Of a DNA stretch of 64,000 nt, positions 27,791-35,738 are shown one piece after another. Both the position numbers and the translations under genes were made by a program. Source of the DNA: Streptomyces gelaticus (GTDB lineage Bacteria; Actinomycetota; Actinomycetes; Streptomycetales; Streptomycetaceae); the NCBI RefSeq assembly GCF_014649535.1, contig NZ_BMTF01000024.1, positions 56,781-120,780 on the forward strand, given 5' to 3'. The notes below the pieces were generated by a model. The model ran no database searches and was not told the DNA's origin. It was given only the letters and a program-made list of their open reading frames with translations. Every line of letters starts with the position of its first letter. The stretch's first letter is position 1.

Positions 27791-28741
27791 ATGCGTCCCC
27801 TCCACATCGCCCTGGCCGCCCTGGTTGCCGCCGTCTGGGGTGTGAATTTCGTCGTCATCGAGGTCGGCCTCGGGCACTTCCCACCGCTGCTCTTCTCCGC
27901 CCTGCGCTTCCTGGTCGCCGCGCTGCCCGCGGTCTTCTTCGTCGGCCGGCCCAAGGTCGCCTGGAAGTGGATCGTGGGCGTCGGGCTCGCCCTCGGGGTG
28001 GCGAAGTTCGGTCTGCTCTTCATCGGCATGGACCGCGGAATGCCCGCCGGCCTCTCGTCCCTCGTGCTCCAGATCCAGGCGGTCTTCACGGCCCTCTTCG
28101 CCGCCGTCGCCCTCGGCGAACGCCCGGGAAGGGTACGGGTACTGGGGATGGGAGTGGCCCTCGCCGGCATCGGGGTCGCGGCGGTCGACGAGGGCGCGGG
28201 CGGCCCCGTGCTCGCCTTCGTCCTGGTGATCGCGGCGGCGGCCTGCTGGGGCGTGTCCAACGTACTGACCCGCAAGGCCGCCCCGCCCGACTCGCTCAAC
28301 TTCATGGTGTGGGTCTCGACCGTGCCGGTGCTTCCGCTGCTCGGTCTCTCCCTCCTCTTCGAGGGCTGGGACCGCGACAAGGAGGCGCTGGCCGCGCTGG
28401 ACTGGAGCGGCGCCGGGATCATCGTCTACGTCGCCTGGATCACCACCGTCTTCGGCTTCGGTGCCTGGGGCTTCCTGCTGCGCCACCACCCGGCCTCCTC
28501 GGTGGCCCCGTTCACCCTGCTCGTCCCGGTCTTCGGGATGTCGTCGGCCGCTCTGCTGCTGGGCGAGTCGGTGAGCCCGCTGCGGTGGTGCGCGGCGGCG
28601 CTGCTGGTCGGCGGAGTGGCCCTCACGTCGCTGGCGGGGACGCGCCGGACCGGGCCGACGACGGTGGCGGCGGGCCCGGAGGCCGAGGCGGGGGTACTGG
28701 CGGTTGCGGGAGAGCGCGGGCCCGGTGCGGCGGGCCGGTGA
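27791..28741 (+). CDS. EamA/DMT-superfamily transporter
   Basis: A 316-aa inner-membrane protein with ten hydrophobic segments in two EamA repeats (about residues 5-135 and 140-285). WGVNFVVIEVGLGHFPP and the PLLFSALRFLVAALPAVFF helix are typical of RhaT/YedA-type exporters of amino acids and metabolites. It begins at ATG 27791; an ATG at 27764 in frame would add nine polar residues before the first helix and is less likely. The divergent LysR gene suggests inducible export. A Gly/Ala-rich tail ends the protein. Confidence 0.85.
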   Translation: MRPLHIALAALVAAVWGVNFVVIEVGLGHFPPLLFSALRFLVAALPAVFFVGRPKVAWKWIVGVGLALGVAKFGLLFIGMDRGMPAGLSSLVLQIQAVFTALFAAVALGERPGRVRVLGMGVALAGIGVAAVDEGAGGPVLAFVLVIAAAACWGVSNVLTRKAAPPDSLNFMVWVSTVPVLPLLGLSLLFEGWDRDKEALAALDWSGAGIIVYVAWITTVFGFGAWGFLLRHHPASSVAPFTLLVPVFGMSSAALLLGESVSPLRWCAAALLVGGVALTSLAGTRRTGPTTVAAGPEAEAGVLAVAGERGPGAAGR

Positions 28742-29030
28742 CGTGGCCGGATGACGGGCCGGGCAATGGCAGCGTACCTACCTCCGCTAGAGCTCCCGCC
28801 GGAAGCGCCCGCATGAGCACTTCACAGCCCGCGCGGCAGGGTGCCCGGATGGGTCGGCGTTGTGGTGGCCGACCCCATCCGTCATGTGGCTGCGGAGCCG
28901 CACTTGTACCACTTCGCCATGTGCGGGCGTGCAGCGTTGCACGCTTCCGTACGACCTGGCAGCGCACGCATGTGGGCATGCCGAGGAGGGGGCCTCTGGC
29001 CGGTACCCGCAGCGAACGGCCTGCTGTGTC
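28742..29030. other. Gap of 289 bases without a recognised gene
   Basis: Only short frames with unusual Cys/Arg-rich translations occur here and none has a family motif. The gap marks the left edge of the RiPP-containing region and has less regular codon texture than its neighbours. Confidence 0.4.
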
Positions 29031-29819
29031 CTACCGCCCGGCCGCACCCAGCCGCAGCAGATGCTCGCGCCCGGCGTCCAGCAGTCCGGGCAGTTCCGCC
29101 GCCTGCGGGTGCCAGCGCTTCTCGTACTCCCAGCAGACCCAGCTGTCCGGGTCCAGCGTGTCCAGGCAGGCCCCCAGCGGCAGCACCCCGGCCCCCAGCG
29201 CCAACGGCCCGGTGTCCTCGGCCGACGCGATGTCCTTCACCTGTACGTATCCCAGGTGCGGGGCCAGCACCGCATGGCTGGCGGCCGGTTCCTCGCCCGC
29301 CAGCCAGGTGTGCATGATGTCCCACAGCGCGCCGATCTGCCCGTGCCCGACCGTCCCGACGACCCGGGCCACATCGGCGCCGGCCCGGTGCGAGTCATGG
29401 GTCTCCAGCAGGATGCGTACGCCCTTGTCGGCGGCGTGCGGGGCGGCGGCGGCCAGCCGCCGGGCGGCGGTCGCGTCGGCCGCGGCGGGGTCCTGGCCAC
29501 CGCCGCCCGGGAAGACCCGGACGTTCTGCGCGCCCAGGTCGTGCGCCAGGTCCACCAGTCCGGCCAGCTCCTCCAGCACGGGCGCGTCGTCCCCCTCGGC
29601 GGCGGCCCGGACGTACCCGGCGACGGTCAGGATCTCGACGCCGCCGTCGCGGAACTCCTCGACGACGGCGGCCCGTTCGGCCGCGGTCAGGCCCGGGTGT
29701 ACCGGCTCCTCGGGATGGGCGCGCAGCTCCACTCCCTGGTAGCCGTGCCCGGCGGCGAGCCGGACGACATCGGCGACCGGCATCCCCGGGACTCCGAGGG
29801 TCGAGAAAGCGAGCTTCAC
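29031..29819 (-). CDS. Sugar phosphate isomerase/epimerase-type TIM-barrel protein
   Basis: A 262-aa xylose-isomerase-like (AP endonuclease 2 superfamily) barrel: MKLAFSTLGVPGMPVADVV at the N-terminus, VELRAHPEEPVHPG, the metal-binding ILLETHDSHRAG strand and GALWDIMHTWLAGEE. These carry the usual Glu, Asp and His metal ligands. The reaction is not known; relatives isomerise or epimerise sugars and inositols. It is the last gene of the minus-strand group headed by the radical SAM gene, 46 bp after the GAF gene, so it may be part of that operon or a resident gene. Confidence 0.8.
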   Translation of the reverse strand: MKLAFSTLGVPGMPVADVVRLAAGHGYQGVELRAHPEEPVHPGLTAAERAAVVEEFRDGGVEILTVAGYVRAAAEGDDAPVLEELAGLVDLAHDLGAQNVRVFPGGGGQDPAAADATAARRLAAAAPHAADKGVRILLETHDSHRAGADVARVVGTVGHGQIGALWDIMHTWLAGEEPAASHAVLAPHLGYVQVKDIASAEDTGPLALGAGVLPLGACLDTLDPDSWVCWEYEKRWHPQAAELPGLLDAGREHLLRLGAAGR

Positions 29820-29865
29820 GTGCGTGGTCCTTCCGTCGTCGTCCGGCCGCCCTGCCGGCCCGGCC

Positions 29866-30474
29866 TCAGCAGGGCTCCCGGAGCAGCTGCTCCAGACTAT
29901 CCAGCAGTCTCAGCGCGTCCGCCCGCTGCCGGGGCCCCAGCCGCCCGCCCGGCTCCGGCGCACCGGACCCGGCCGGGACGCACGCCGCCACCCGCAGCGC
30001 CGCGGCGGCCTGCCGGGCGAACATGGCGAGCAGGTCCAGTTCCCGGATGTCCGTGCGGGCACGGGGCGAAGGGTCGAGCACCTCCAGCACACCGAGCACC
30101 CGGCCGTCGCTGATCAGCGGGGCCGCCATCAGGGCATGGGGCACGAACTCGGTGGACTCGGCGAGCGCACGGTCGAACGAGGAGTCCGTGGTGAGGTCGT
30201 CCACCACCATCGGCTCGCCGGACGTCGCCACCCAGCCCGCGATCCCGCGGCCGGCCGGGAACCTGCGGCCCACCAGGAACTCCTCGCCCTGGCCGGAGAC
30301 CGCCTGGAAGACCAGCTCGTCCGCCTCCTCGTCCAGCAGGAAGACCGAGCTCGCCGCCGCTCCGAAGATCGCGCGGGCCACGTCGACAATGGACTGGAGG
30401 AGTTCGCGCCGCTGCGGATCGGCCGAAGGCACCGTGCCCGCGGCGGACACTGATTCAGTTCTCGGAGTCATCAC
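29866..30474 (-). CDS. GAF-domain protein
   Basis: A 202-aa protein with one GAF domain at about residues 22-165: SIVDVARAIFGAAASSVFLL, RRFPAGRGIAGWVATSGEPM and LISDGRVLGVLEVLD. No output domain (kinase, phosphatase or HTH) follows, only a short helical tail. It could sense a small molecule and act on the neighbouring protease or cyclase/AAA sensor; this is inferred from gene order. Its start overlaps the end of the S8 peptidase gene by 20 bp, so the two are translated together. Confidence 0.8.
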   Translation of the reverse strand: MMTPRTESVSAAGTVPSADPQRRELLQSIVDVARAIFGAAASSVFLLDEEADELVFQAVSGQGEEFLVGRRFPAGRGIAGWVATSGEPMVVDDLTTDSSFDRALAESTEFVPHALMAAPLISDGRVLGVLEVLDPSPRARTDIRELDLLAMFARQAAAALRVAACVPAGSGAPEPGGRLGPRQRADALRLLDSLEQLLREPC

Positions 30475-31333
30475 AGACCTCTCCTGCCGGGGTGGAATGC
30501 CGCGGACCGAACCGCACGTTGGCCGCGGAGAGATAGAGGGCGTTCTTGAGCTGGAAAGCCGTCATCCTCGGATGGACCGAGAGCAGCCGCGCGCACAGTC
30601 CGCTGATGTACGGGGTCGCGAAGCTGTTCCCGGTGGTACGTATCGAGGTCCCGCCCAGCCAGGGCACCGTCACGTTCTGGCCGGGGGCGAAGAACTCCAC
30701 CGGCGGGTCGGGGTTGTAGAGGTGCAGGTCCGGGTCCGCCTCCTGGTGGCTGCCCACGGAGATCACCGAGGCGAACCGCCACGGATAGCTCTCCACCGGG
30801 GAGTTGTGCGCCGAGGCGACGACGACCGTGCGGTTGAAGTAGGCGTGGTCGGCCAGCGCGTGCAGTTCCTCGGCGAACCGGGCACGGGTGGTGGACAGTG
30901 ACAGGTTCACCACGTCGAAACCCTGCTCCACCGCCCAGCGCAGCCCGGCCAGCAGCACGTCCCCGGTGCCGGAGAACCGCTCGCCCAGCACCCGCACGCT
31001 GTGCAGTTCGCACTCCGGGGCGGTCCGCCGGATGATCCCGGCGCACGCGGTGCCGTGTCCGCAGGAGTCCCCGGTGTCGGTCGGCCGTACCTCGGTCGAG
31101 CCCGTCTCAGGGTCCTTGACCACCACCCATGACCCCTCGACCGGGCCGACGCCCGGATGGTCGCGCTCGACGCCCGAGTCCACCACGCAGACCCGCACGC
31201 CCCGCCCGGTGCCCGGTGGGGCCCCGGCGCCGTGCCCGGGGCCCGGGTCCGCGAGGACCGCCACGTCGTCGGGTCCGCGTCCCCGCAGACTCCAGGTCAG
31301 TCCCGGCCCCGGTGCCGTGTCCGTGGTCGTCAT
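30455..31333 (-). CDS. Cytoplasmic subtilisin-like serine protease (S8)
   Basis: A 292-aa S8 peptidase with all catalytic residues: Asp52 (CVVDSGVERDH), His93 (SCGHGTACAGI) and Ser237 (GNSFATPYISGL), plus Asn177 for the oxyanion hole. There is no signal peptide or propeptide, so it should act inside the cell. Its gene lies three bases after the cyclase/AAA gene and overlaps the GAF gene, within the RiPP-type operon. A role as leader peptidase for one of the nearby precursor peptides is attractive because no other maturation protease is encoded here, but this is inference. Its small size (no C-terminal domains) fits single-domain RiPP-associated subtilases. Confidence 0.85.
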   Translation of the reverse strand: MTTTDTAPGPGLTWSLRGRGPDDVAVLADPGPGHGAGAPPGTGRGVRVCVVDSGVERDHPGVGPVEGSWVVVKDPETGSTEVRPTDTGDSCGHGTACAGIIRRTAPECELHSVRVLGERFSGTGDVLLAGLRWAVEQGFDVVNLSLSTTRARFAEELHALADHAYFNRTVVVASAHNSPVESYPWRFASVISVGSHQEADPDLHLYNPDPPVEFFAPGQNVTVPWLGGTSIRTTGNSFATPYISGLCARLLSVHPRMTAFQLKNALYLSAANVRFGPRHSTPAGEVCDDSEN

Positions 31334-31336
31334 CCC

Positions 31337-34300
31337 TCAGCTCTTCTCCGTCGTGGCCGCCGCCGCTCCCGCGGCGAGCCCTGCGGCCCACCGCTCGCCC
31401 GGCAGATGTCCCTTCTCCGCGAACCCCTCCCGGGCCTCCCGCGCCGCCGCTGCCGCGCCCGCCGCGTCGCCCAGCAGCGCCAGCGTCCGCGCCCGGTCCA
31501 GCGACGCGGTGGCCCGTACCAGCGGGGAGTCGGTCAGCAGGGAGTCCCGCACGGCGCGGTCCGCGTGGCGCAGGGCCCCCTCCGCGTCCCCGGCCGCCGC
31601 CGCCAGCCGGGCCCGCAGCCCCGCCAGGTCCACCCGGTCCGCGTGCGGCAGCGACCGCGGTTCCCCGATCCCTTCGAGCCACGGACCGGCACCGTCCGGC
31701 CGGTCGTCGTCGAGCAGCAGCCGCGCCGCCTCCAGCGCGATGGCCGGGCGCATGGACCGGGCCCCGCCGCGCTCGGCCGCCCGGTCCGCCCGGACGAGCT
31801 GGTCCAGGGCCGGTCCGGTGCGCCCGAGCAGCGCCTCGACCGTCGCCCGGAACACCGGCAGAAAGACCTCCGCCTCCGCGTACCCCAGCTCGTCGGCCAG
31901 CCGTTCCGCCTCGGCCAGGCACTCCCCGGCCCGGTCCGCCCGGCCGTGCAGCGCGTAGAGCACGGCCAGCGGACAGTTCAGCGTGGTCCGTACGGCGGGG
32001 CGGCCGGCGCCGTGCGCGGCGAGCAGGTCACGGCAGCGGGTCACCGCGACCGGTACCGGCTCCGGGCCGCGCCACAGCGAGATCCCGATGGCCCCGAGCG
32101 CGGCCGCCCGCTCCGGCTCGGCCTCGGCCCGCACCGCGTGGTCCAGGGCCAGGGTCAGATCGCGGTCGGCCTCCTCGTGCCGGCCGGCCAGCTGCAACCG
32201 CTGCGCGAGCCGCAGCCGGGCCCGTGCCTGCCCGACCCAGTCCCCGGCGGACTCGAACAGCGGCAGCACCGAACGGGCCGTGGCCGACACGCTGACCGAG
32301 GCCGGGTCCAGCACCGCCAGCGCGAGCCGGGCGTGCGCGGCCTCCACCGGCGCGGTCCCGATGGCCAGCACCCGCCGCAGCAGCCGTTCCCCGTCCTCGG
32401 AACGGCCGAGCGCGAGACGCACCTCGCCGAGCCGTCGCAAGGCCGGTGCCGCGGCCGGGTCGGCGGCCGGGTGCAGCTCCACGGCACGCTCCAACAGGCC
32501 CTGGGCCCAGTGCAGATCGGAACGGGCCAGGGCCTGCGCACCGGCCGAGGCGAGTGCGGCGGCGGCCCGGACCCGCAGGGCGGCGGCCCGGTCGTCGGCC
32601 AGACCGAGCTCGGTGCGGTACCGGTACGCCCGCTCCAGGTGTCCGCCGACCGCCGCCTCGCCCGCCGCCGTCACACTGGGCAGCTCGGACGCCCAGGCAT
32701 GCCGCTCGGCCTTGGCCCGCTTCGACAGGGAGGCGTACGCCACCTCCTGGACCAGACCGCTGCTGAACCGGTGCCGTCCCGCGCCCGGTTCGCCGCCGGG
32801 CGCGGTCTCGACCAGCCGGCGTCCGCGCAGCCGGGCCAGCGCACGGGCGACCAGGCCGCGGTCGTCGTCCGGTGCGGACCCGTCGGCGTGGGCGGCCGGG
32901 GCGGTCCGGGCCGCACCCTCCGTCTCGCGTGCCGCCCGGGTCAGCCGGACGAGTTCCGGCGCGGTGAAGTCCCGGCCGACGACGGCGGCCAGGTCCAGGG
33001 TGGTGCGTTCGGAACGCTCCAGAGCGCCGATCCGGGCGCCGAGCAGCGCCTGGAGGGTCGGCGGCAGCGCCGCGCCCCGCACGTTCCGCGCACCCTCCGG
33101 CGCCGGGCCCGCGGGGACGAGGAGCTGTTCCAGGTAGAGCGGATTGCCCTCGGCCCGGTCGTACAGATCACGGTCGTACGCGTCGGGGGCGGCCGGGGCG
33201 GCGTCGTCCCGGGCCATGCCCGCGTCGGGTCCGGTCAGTTCGCGGGCCAGCAGGGCGGCCTCGTCGCGCGGCAGTCCGGTGAGCGGCACGATCTGCGTCC
33301 CGCCCGCGGCCGGCTCGGCGGCGGGCGGGGGGCCGTCCGGGCGGCCCGGGCACACGATGAGTCCGCCCGCCCGGCCGAGCGGCCCGGCCAGCCGGTTCAC
33401 CGCCCGCACCAGCAGCGGCTCGGCCCAGTGCCAGTCGTCGAGGACCAGCAGCACCGGCCGTCGCCCCGCGGTCCGGGACAGCACGGTGATCAGCGCGGCG
33501 CACATGTCCTCGAACGGGGCGTTGGGCGTGCCGTCGTGCAGCAGACCGCCGCGCAGCAGCGCCCGCGCGTCCGCCACCGATGCCGCGGACCGTCCGGACG
33601 CCCCGTCCAGTGCCTCCCGGGCGACCGGCGAGCCGAGCACCTCCCGCACCGCGTCGGCCAGCGGCGCCAGGGTGCCGTGGTCGCCGTAGCTGCGGCAGCG
33701 CCCGGTGCCGACGACCGGCCGGGCGGGCCCGCCGAGTCCGGTCAGCCACTCGCGCGCCAGCCGGGTCTTGCCGATCCCCGCGTCACCGACGAGGCGGACC
33801 AGCCCCGGGCCCGCCCCGCGCACGGTGCGGTCCAGCGCCTCGTCCAGCGCCGCCAGTTCCGCGGCGCGGCCGATGAACGGCACGTCGAAGCGGCGCAGCA
33901 GCTCCGGGTCGTCGGCGCCGAGCGCGATCAGCCGGTACGCGTGCACGCTGTCGGTCTTGCCCTTGAGCCGCAGCGGGCCCGTCTCCTGCACGACCACGGT
34001 CGGACCGGCGGCCTCCAGGGTCTGCGGGCCGATCAGGATCTCGCCGGCCGCCGCGTTCTGCTCCAGTCGGGCCGCCACGTTCACCGTCTCGCCCGAGATC
34101 AGCGCCTGCCGGGTGCTGGCATCGGAACTCGCCACCACCTGGCCGGTGTTGACGCCGATCCGGATGTCGAGCCGGATGCCCAGGGTGGCTTCGAGGTCGG
34201 TGTTCAGCTCCGCCAGCGCCTCGCGCATGCCGAGCGCCGCGGCGAGCGCCCGCCGTGCGTCGTCCTCACGCATCACCGGCACCCCGAACACCGCCATCAC

Positions 34301-34570
34301 GGCATCACCGATGAACTTCTCCGGGGTGCCGCCGTGCGCCTCGATCTGCTCGCTCATCACCGCGAAGTAGCGCAGTGTCACGGTGCGCAGGGTCTCCGGG
34401 TCCAGCAGTCCGGACAGCGCGGTGGAGCCCACCAGATCGCAGAAGACCGCGGTGACCAGCTTGCGTTCGTCCTCCGGCGCCGCGGCGGCGGGGGACGGGC
34501 ACGGGGTGCCGCAGGACGGGCAGAACCGTGCGGCGGCGGGCAGTTCGTGCCGGCACGAGGTGCAGTTCAT
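31337..34570 (-). CDS. Zinc-ribbon / class III adenylate cyclase / AAA ATPase / TPR sensor protein
   Basis: A 1077-aa protein. Cys3, Cys6, Cys17 and Cys20 form a zinc ribbon (MNCTSCRHELPAAARFCPSC). A class III cyclase domain spans about residues 36-215 with metal Asp45 and Asp89, Lys85 (PEKFIGD), Asn164 and Arg168 (VNVAARLE), so catalysis is possible. An AAA/STAND module follows with Walker A GDAGIGKT (262-269), then about 500 residues of helical TPR-like repeats. Unlike LAL regulators it lacks a C-terminal HTH. It may make cyclic AMP in response to a signal or serve as a scaffold. The ATG 34570 follows GAGGAAG; an in-frame GTG at 34618 is less likely. Confidence 0.85.
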   Translation of the reverse strand: MNCTSCRHELPAAARFCPSCGTPCPSPAAAAPEDERKLVTAVFCDLVGSTALSGLLDPETLRTVTLRYFAVMSEQIEAHGGTPEKFIGDAVMAVFGVPVMREDDARRALAAALGMREALAELNTDLEATLGIRLDIRIGVNTGQVVASSDASTRQALISGETVNVAARLEQNAAAGEILIGPQTLEAAGPTVVVQETGPLRLKGKTDSVHAYRLIALGADDPELLRRFDVPFIGRAAELAALDEALDRTVRGAGPGLVRLVGDAGIGKTRLAREWLTGLGGPARPVVGTGRCRSYGDHGTLAPLADAVREVLGSPVAREALDGASGRSAASVADARALLRGGLLHDGTPNAPFEDMCAALITVLSRTAGRRPVLLVLDDWHWAEPLLVRAVNRLAGPLGRAGGLIVCPGRPDGPPPAAEPAAGGTQIVPLTGLPRDEAALLARELTGPDAGMARDDAAPAAPDAYDRDLYDRAEGNPLYLEQLLVPAGPAPEGARNVRGAALPPTLQALLGARIGALERSERTTLDLAAVVGRDFTAPELVRLTRAARETEGAARTAPAAHADGSAPDDDRGLVARALARLRGRRLVETAPGGEPGAGRHRFSSGLVQEVAYASLSKRAKAERHAWASELPSVTAAGEAAVGGHLERAYRYRTELGLADDRAAALRVRAAAALASAGAQALARSDLHWAQGLLERAVELHPAADPAAAPALRRLGEVRLALGRSEDGERLLRRVLAIGTAPVEAAHARLALAVLDPASVSVSATARSVLPLFESAGDWVGQARARLRLAQRLQLAGRHEEADRDLTLALDHAVRAEAEPERAAALGAIGISLWRGPEPVPVAVTRCRDLLAAHGAGRPAVRTTLNCPLAVLYALHGRADRAGECLAEAERLADELGYAEAEVFLPVFRATVEALLGRTGPALDQLVRADRAAERGGARSMRPAIALEAARLLLDDDRPDGAGPWLEGIGEPRSLPHADRVDLAGLRARLAAAAGDAEGALRHADRAVRDSLLTDSPLVRATASLDRARTLALLGDAAGAAAAAREAREGFAEKGHLPGERWAAGLAAGAAAATTEKS

Positions 34571-34603
34571 CAGGGCTTCCTCTCTGCTTGGTCCGGCCGG
34601 AGC

Positions 34604-34663
34604 GGCGGGCCGGGTCACCGGAACCGGCCCGCCACGCGGTGACGGGTCCTGACGGGCAGGACC
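34604..34663 (-). terminator. Two hairpins between the 66-aa peptide gene and the cyclase gene
   Basis: One 10-bp stem (arms 34604-34613 and 34624-34633) and one 7-bp stem (GGTCCTG at 34645 with CAGGACC at 34657) sit in the 116-bp gap. Neither has a T-run. They may reduce read-through so that the peptide gene and the genes before it are expressed above the downstream regulators. Confidence 0.45.
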
Positions 34664-34686
34664 TGGACGGCCCGGGCCGGCCGGCC

Positions 34687-34887
34687 TCAGAAGAGGGCGC
34701 CGCCCGCGATCTCGCCGTGCGCCTGTACCTCGGGCCCCACGGCGTCGAGCCGGGTCTTGATGTCGAGCAGCACGGCCAGTTCCTCCGGTGCGAGGTCGCC
34801 CAGCACCTGGCGCTGTTCGTCGGTGAGCAGATCGACGGCGAAGCCGGCGCCGTACAACACGGCGAGCCGGTCCGGTGGTTCGGTCAT
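34687..34887 (-). CDS. 66-aa cysteine-free peptide in the radical SAM operon, possible RiPP precursor
   Basis: The protein begins MTEPPDRLAVLYGAGFAVDL, continues with a helical acidic part (LTDEQRQVLGDLAPEELAVL, then DIKTRLDAVGPEVQAHG) and ends EIAGGALF. Its ATG overlaps the stop of the diiron protein gene (ATGA). It resembles short proteins that I remember being named 'aroma-sacti cluster domain' proteins, which have a helical leader-like part and a short glycine-rich end with an aromatic last residue; the final Phe fits. It has no Cys, so a thioether product is impossible, and if it is a precursor the modification must be of another type. It could instead be a recognition or carrier partner. 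Confidence 0.65.
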   Translation of the reverse strand: MTEPPDRLAVLYGAGFAVDLLTDEQRQVLGDLAPEELAVLLDIKTRLDAVGPEVQAHGEIAGGALF

Positions 34888-35738
34888 GTCTGGCCTTCCT
34901 TCGGGACGGACCGCCCGGCTCCCCGTACCGGCGGCGCCGGTCCGGTGCGCCCGAGCCGGACGAACAACTGGGTGAGCGCGTCCGTGGTGTGCAGGGCGCT
35001 GACGGCGACGGCCGTCTCCTGGGACCGCGACAGCGGCAACCGGTCGAGCAGCGCGTACAGTTCGCCGGCGTGGCCGTCGTCGAGCCGCGCGTGCTCGTGC
35101 ACCGTGCGGAAGGCCGGGGCGGGCAGTCCGGTCGAGCGGGCCAGCCGGGGGGCGAGCCCGGCGGCCGGGGCGTGCCCCTCCAGGACCGCGATGTAGCCGA
35201 GCAGCGCCACCGGGTGGTGATGCTCGATCCAGTAGTACTGGGCCCCCGCCAGGGAGGCGACGAGCGGGGAGGGGACCGGGTCCAGAGCGGCCCGGGGCCC
35301 GCTGCCCGCCGCCGTCAGGTCCTCCAGCAGCCAGGTGTCGTGCTCCGCCTCCTCCCGGATGTGCTCGTCCAGGTAGGCGGCCAGCGGCGCCCCCAGCGGA
35401 TCGCCGCGACGGGCCAGCAGCCCGGCCCGCTCGGCGGCCCGTTCCATCAGCGGTACGGAGGCCCGGATGACCGTGTGCATCGCGCACAGGTACGCCCGGT
35501 AGCGGGGCAGCAGCCCCTCGGGCCGCCACAGCGCGGCCGACGAGGCGCGCAGGGCCGGTTCGGCGAAGGCGAGTTTGACCCGCAGCCGCTCGGAGGCCGG
35601 CAGCCCGCCGCCGCGCGCCCTCGGTACGCGTGCGGCGGCCTCCCGGACGGCCCCGGCGGGCTGTCCGGCGGCGGGTGCCGGGCGCGGCGCCCCGGTTGCT
35701 TCCCCGATACGTCCCGGTGGCCCTGCGGCGGGGGTCAT
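34884..35738 (-). CDS. Iron-containing redox enzyme, haem-oxygenase-like diiron (HDO) family
   Basis: A 284-aa helical protein. Candidate iron ligands group in three helices: Glu129/Glu130 and His133 (EHIREEAEHDTWLLEDL), Glu172/His173 to Glu187 (YWIEHHHPVALLGYIAVLEG), and His214/His216 with Asp220 and His223 (HEHARLDDGHAGEL). This D/E-xx-H spacing is that of the 'iron-containing redox enzyme' family, whose members carry out oxygen-dependent C-C or C-N cleavage and hydroxylation. The first 45 residues are Pro/Ala/Gly-rich. The gene overlaps both neighbours by ATGA (radical SAM before, 66-aa peptide after), a sign that the three act together. Confidence 0.75.
   Translation of the reverse strand: MTPAAGPPGRIGEATGAPRPAPAAGQPAGAVREAAARVPRARGGGLPASERLRVKLAFAEPALRASSAALWRPEGLLPRYRAYLCAMHTVIRASVPLMERAAERAGLLARRGDPLGAPLAAYLDEHIREEAEHDTWLLEDLTAAGSGPRAALDPVPSPLVASLAGAQYYWIEHHHPVALLGYIAVLEGHAPAAGLAPRLARSTGLPAPAFRTVHEHARLDDGHAGELYALLDRLPLSRSQETAVAVSALHTTDALTQLFVRLGRTGPAPPVRGAGRSVPKEGQT

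Noticed and set aside
34687..34887. Reading the 66-aa peptide as a true sactipeptide precursor
   Set aside because: It contains no cysteine, so sulfur-to-alpha-carbon links cannot form; only the similarity of layout is reported.
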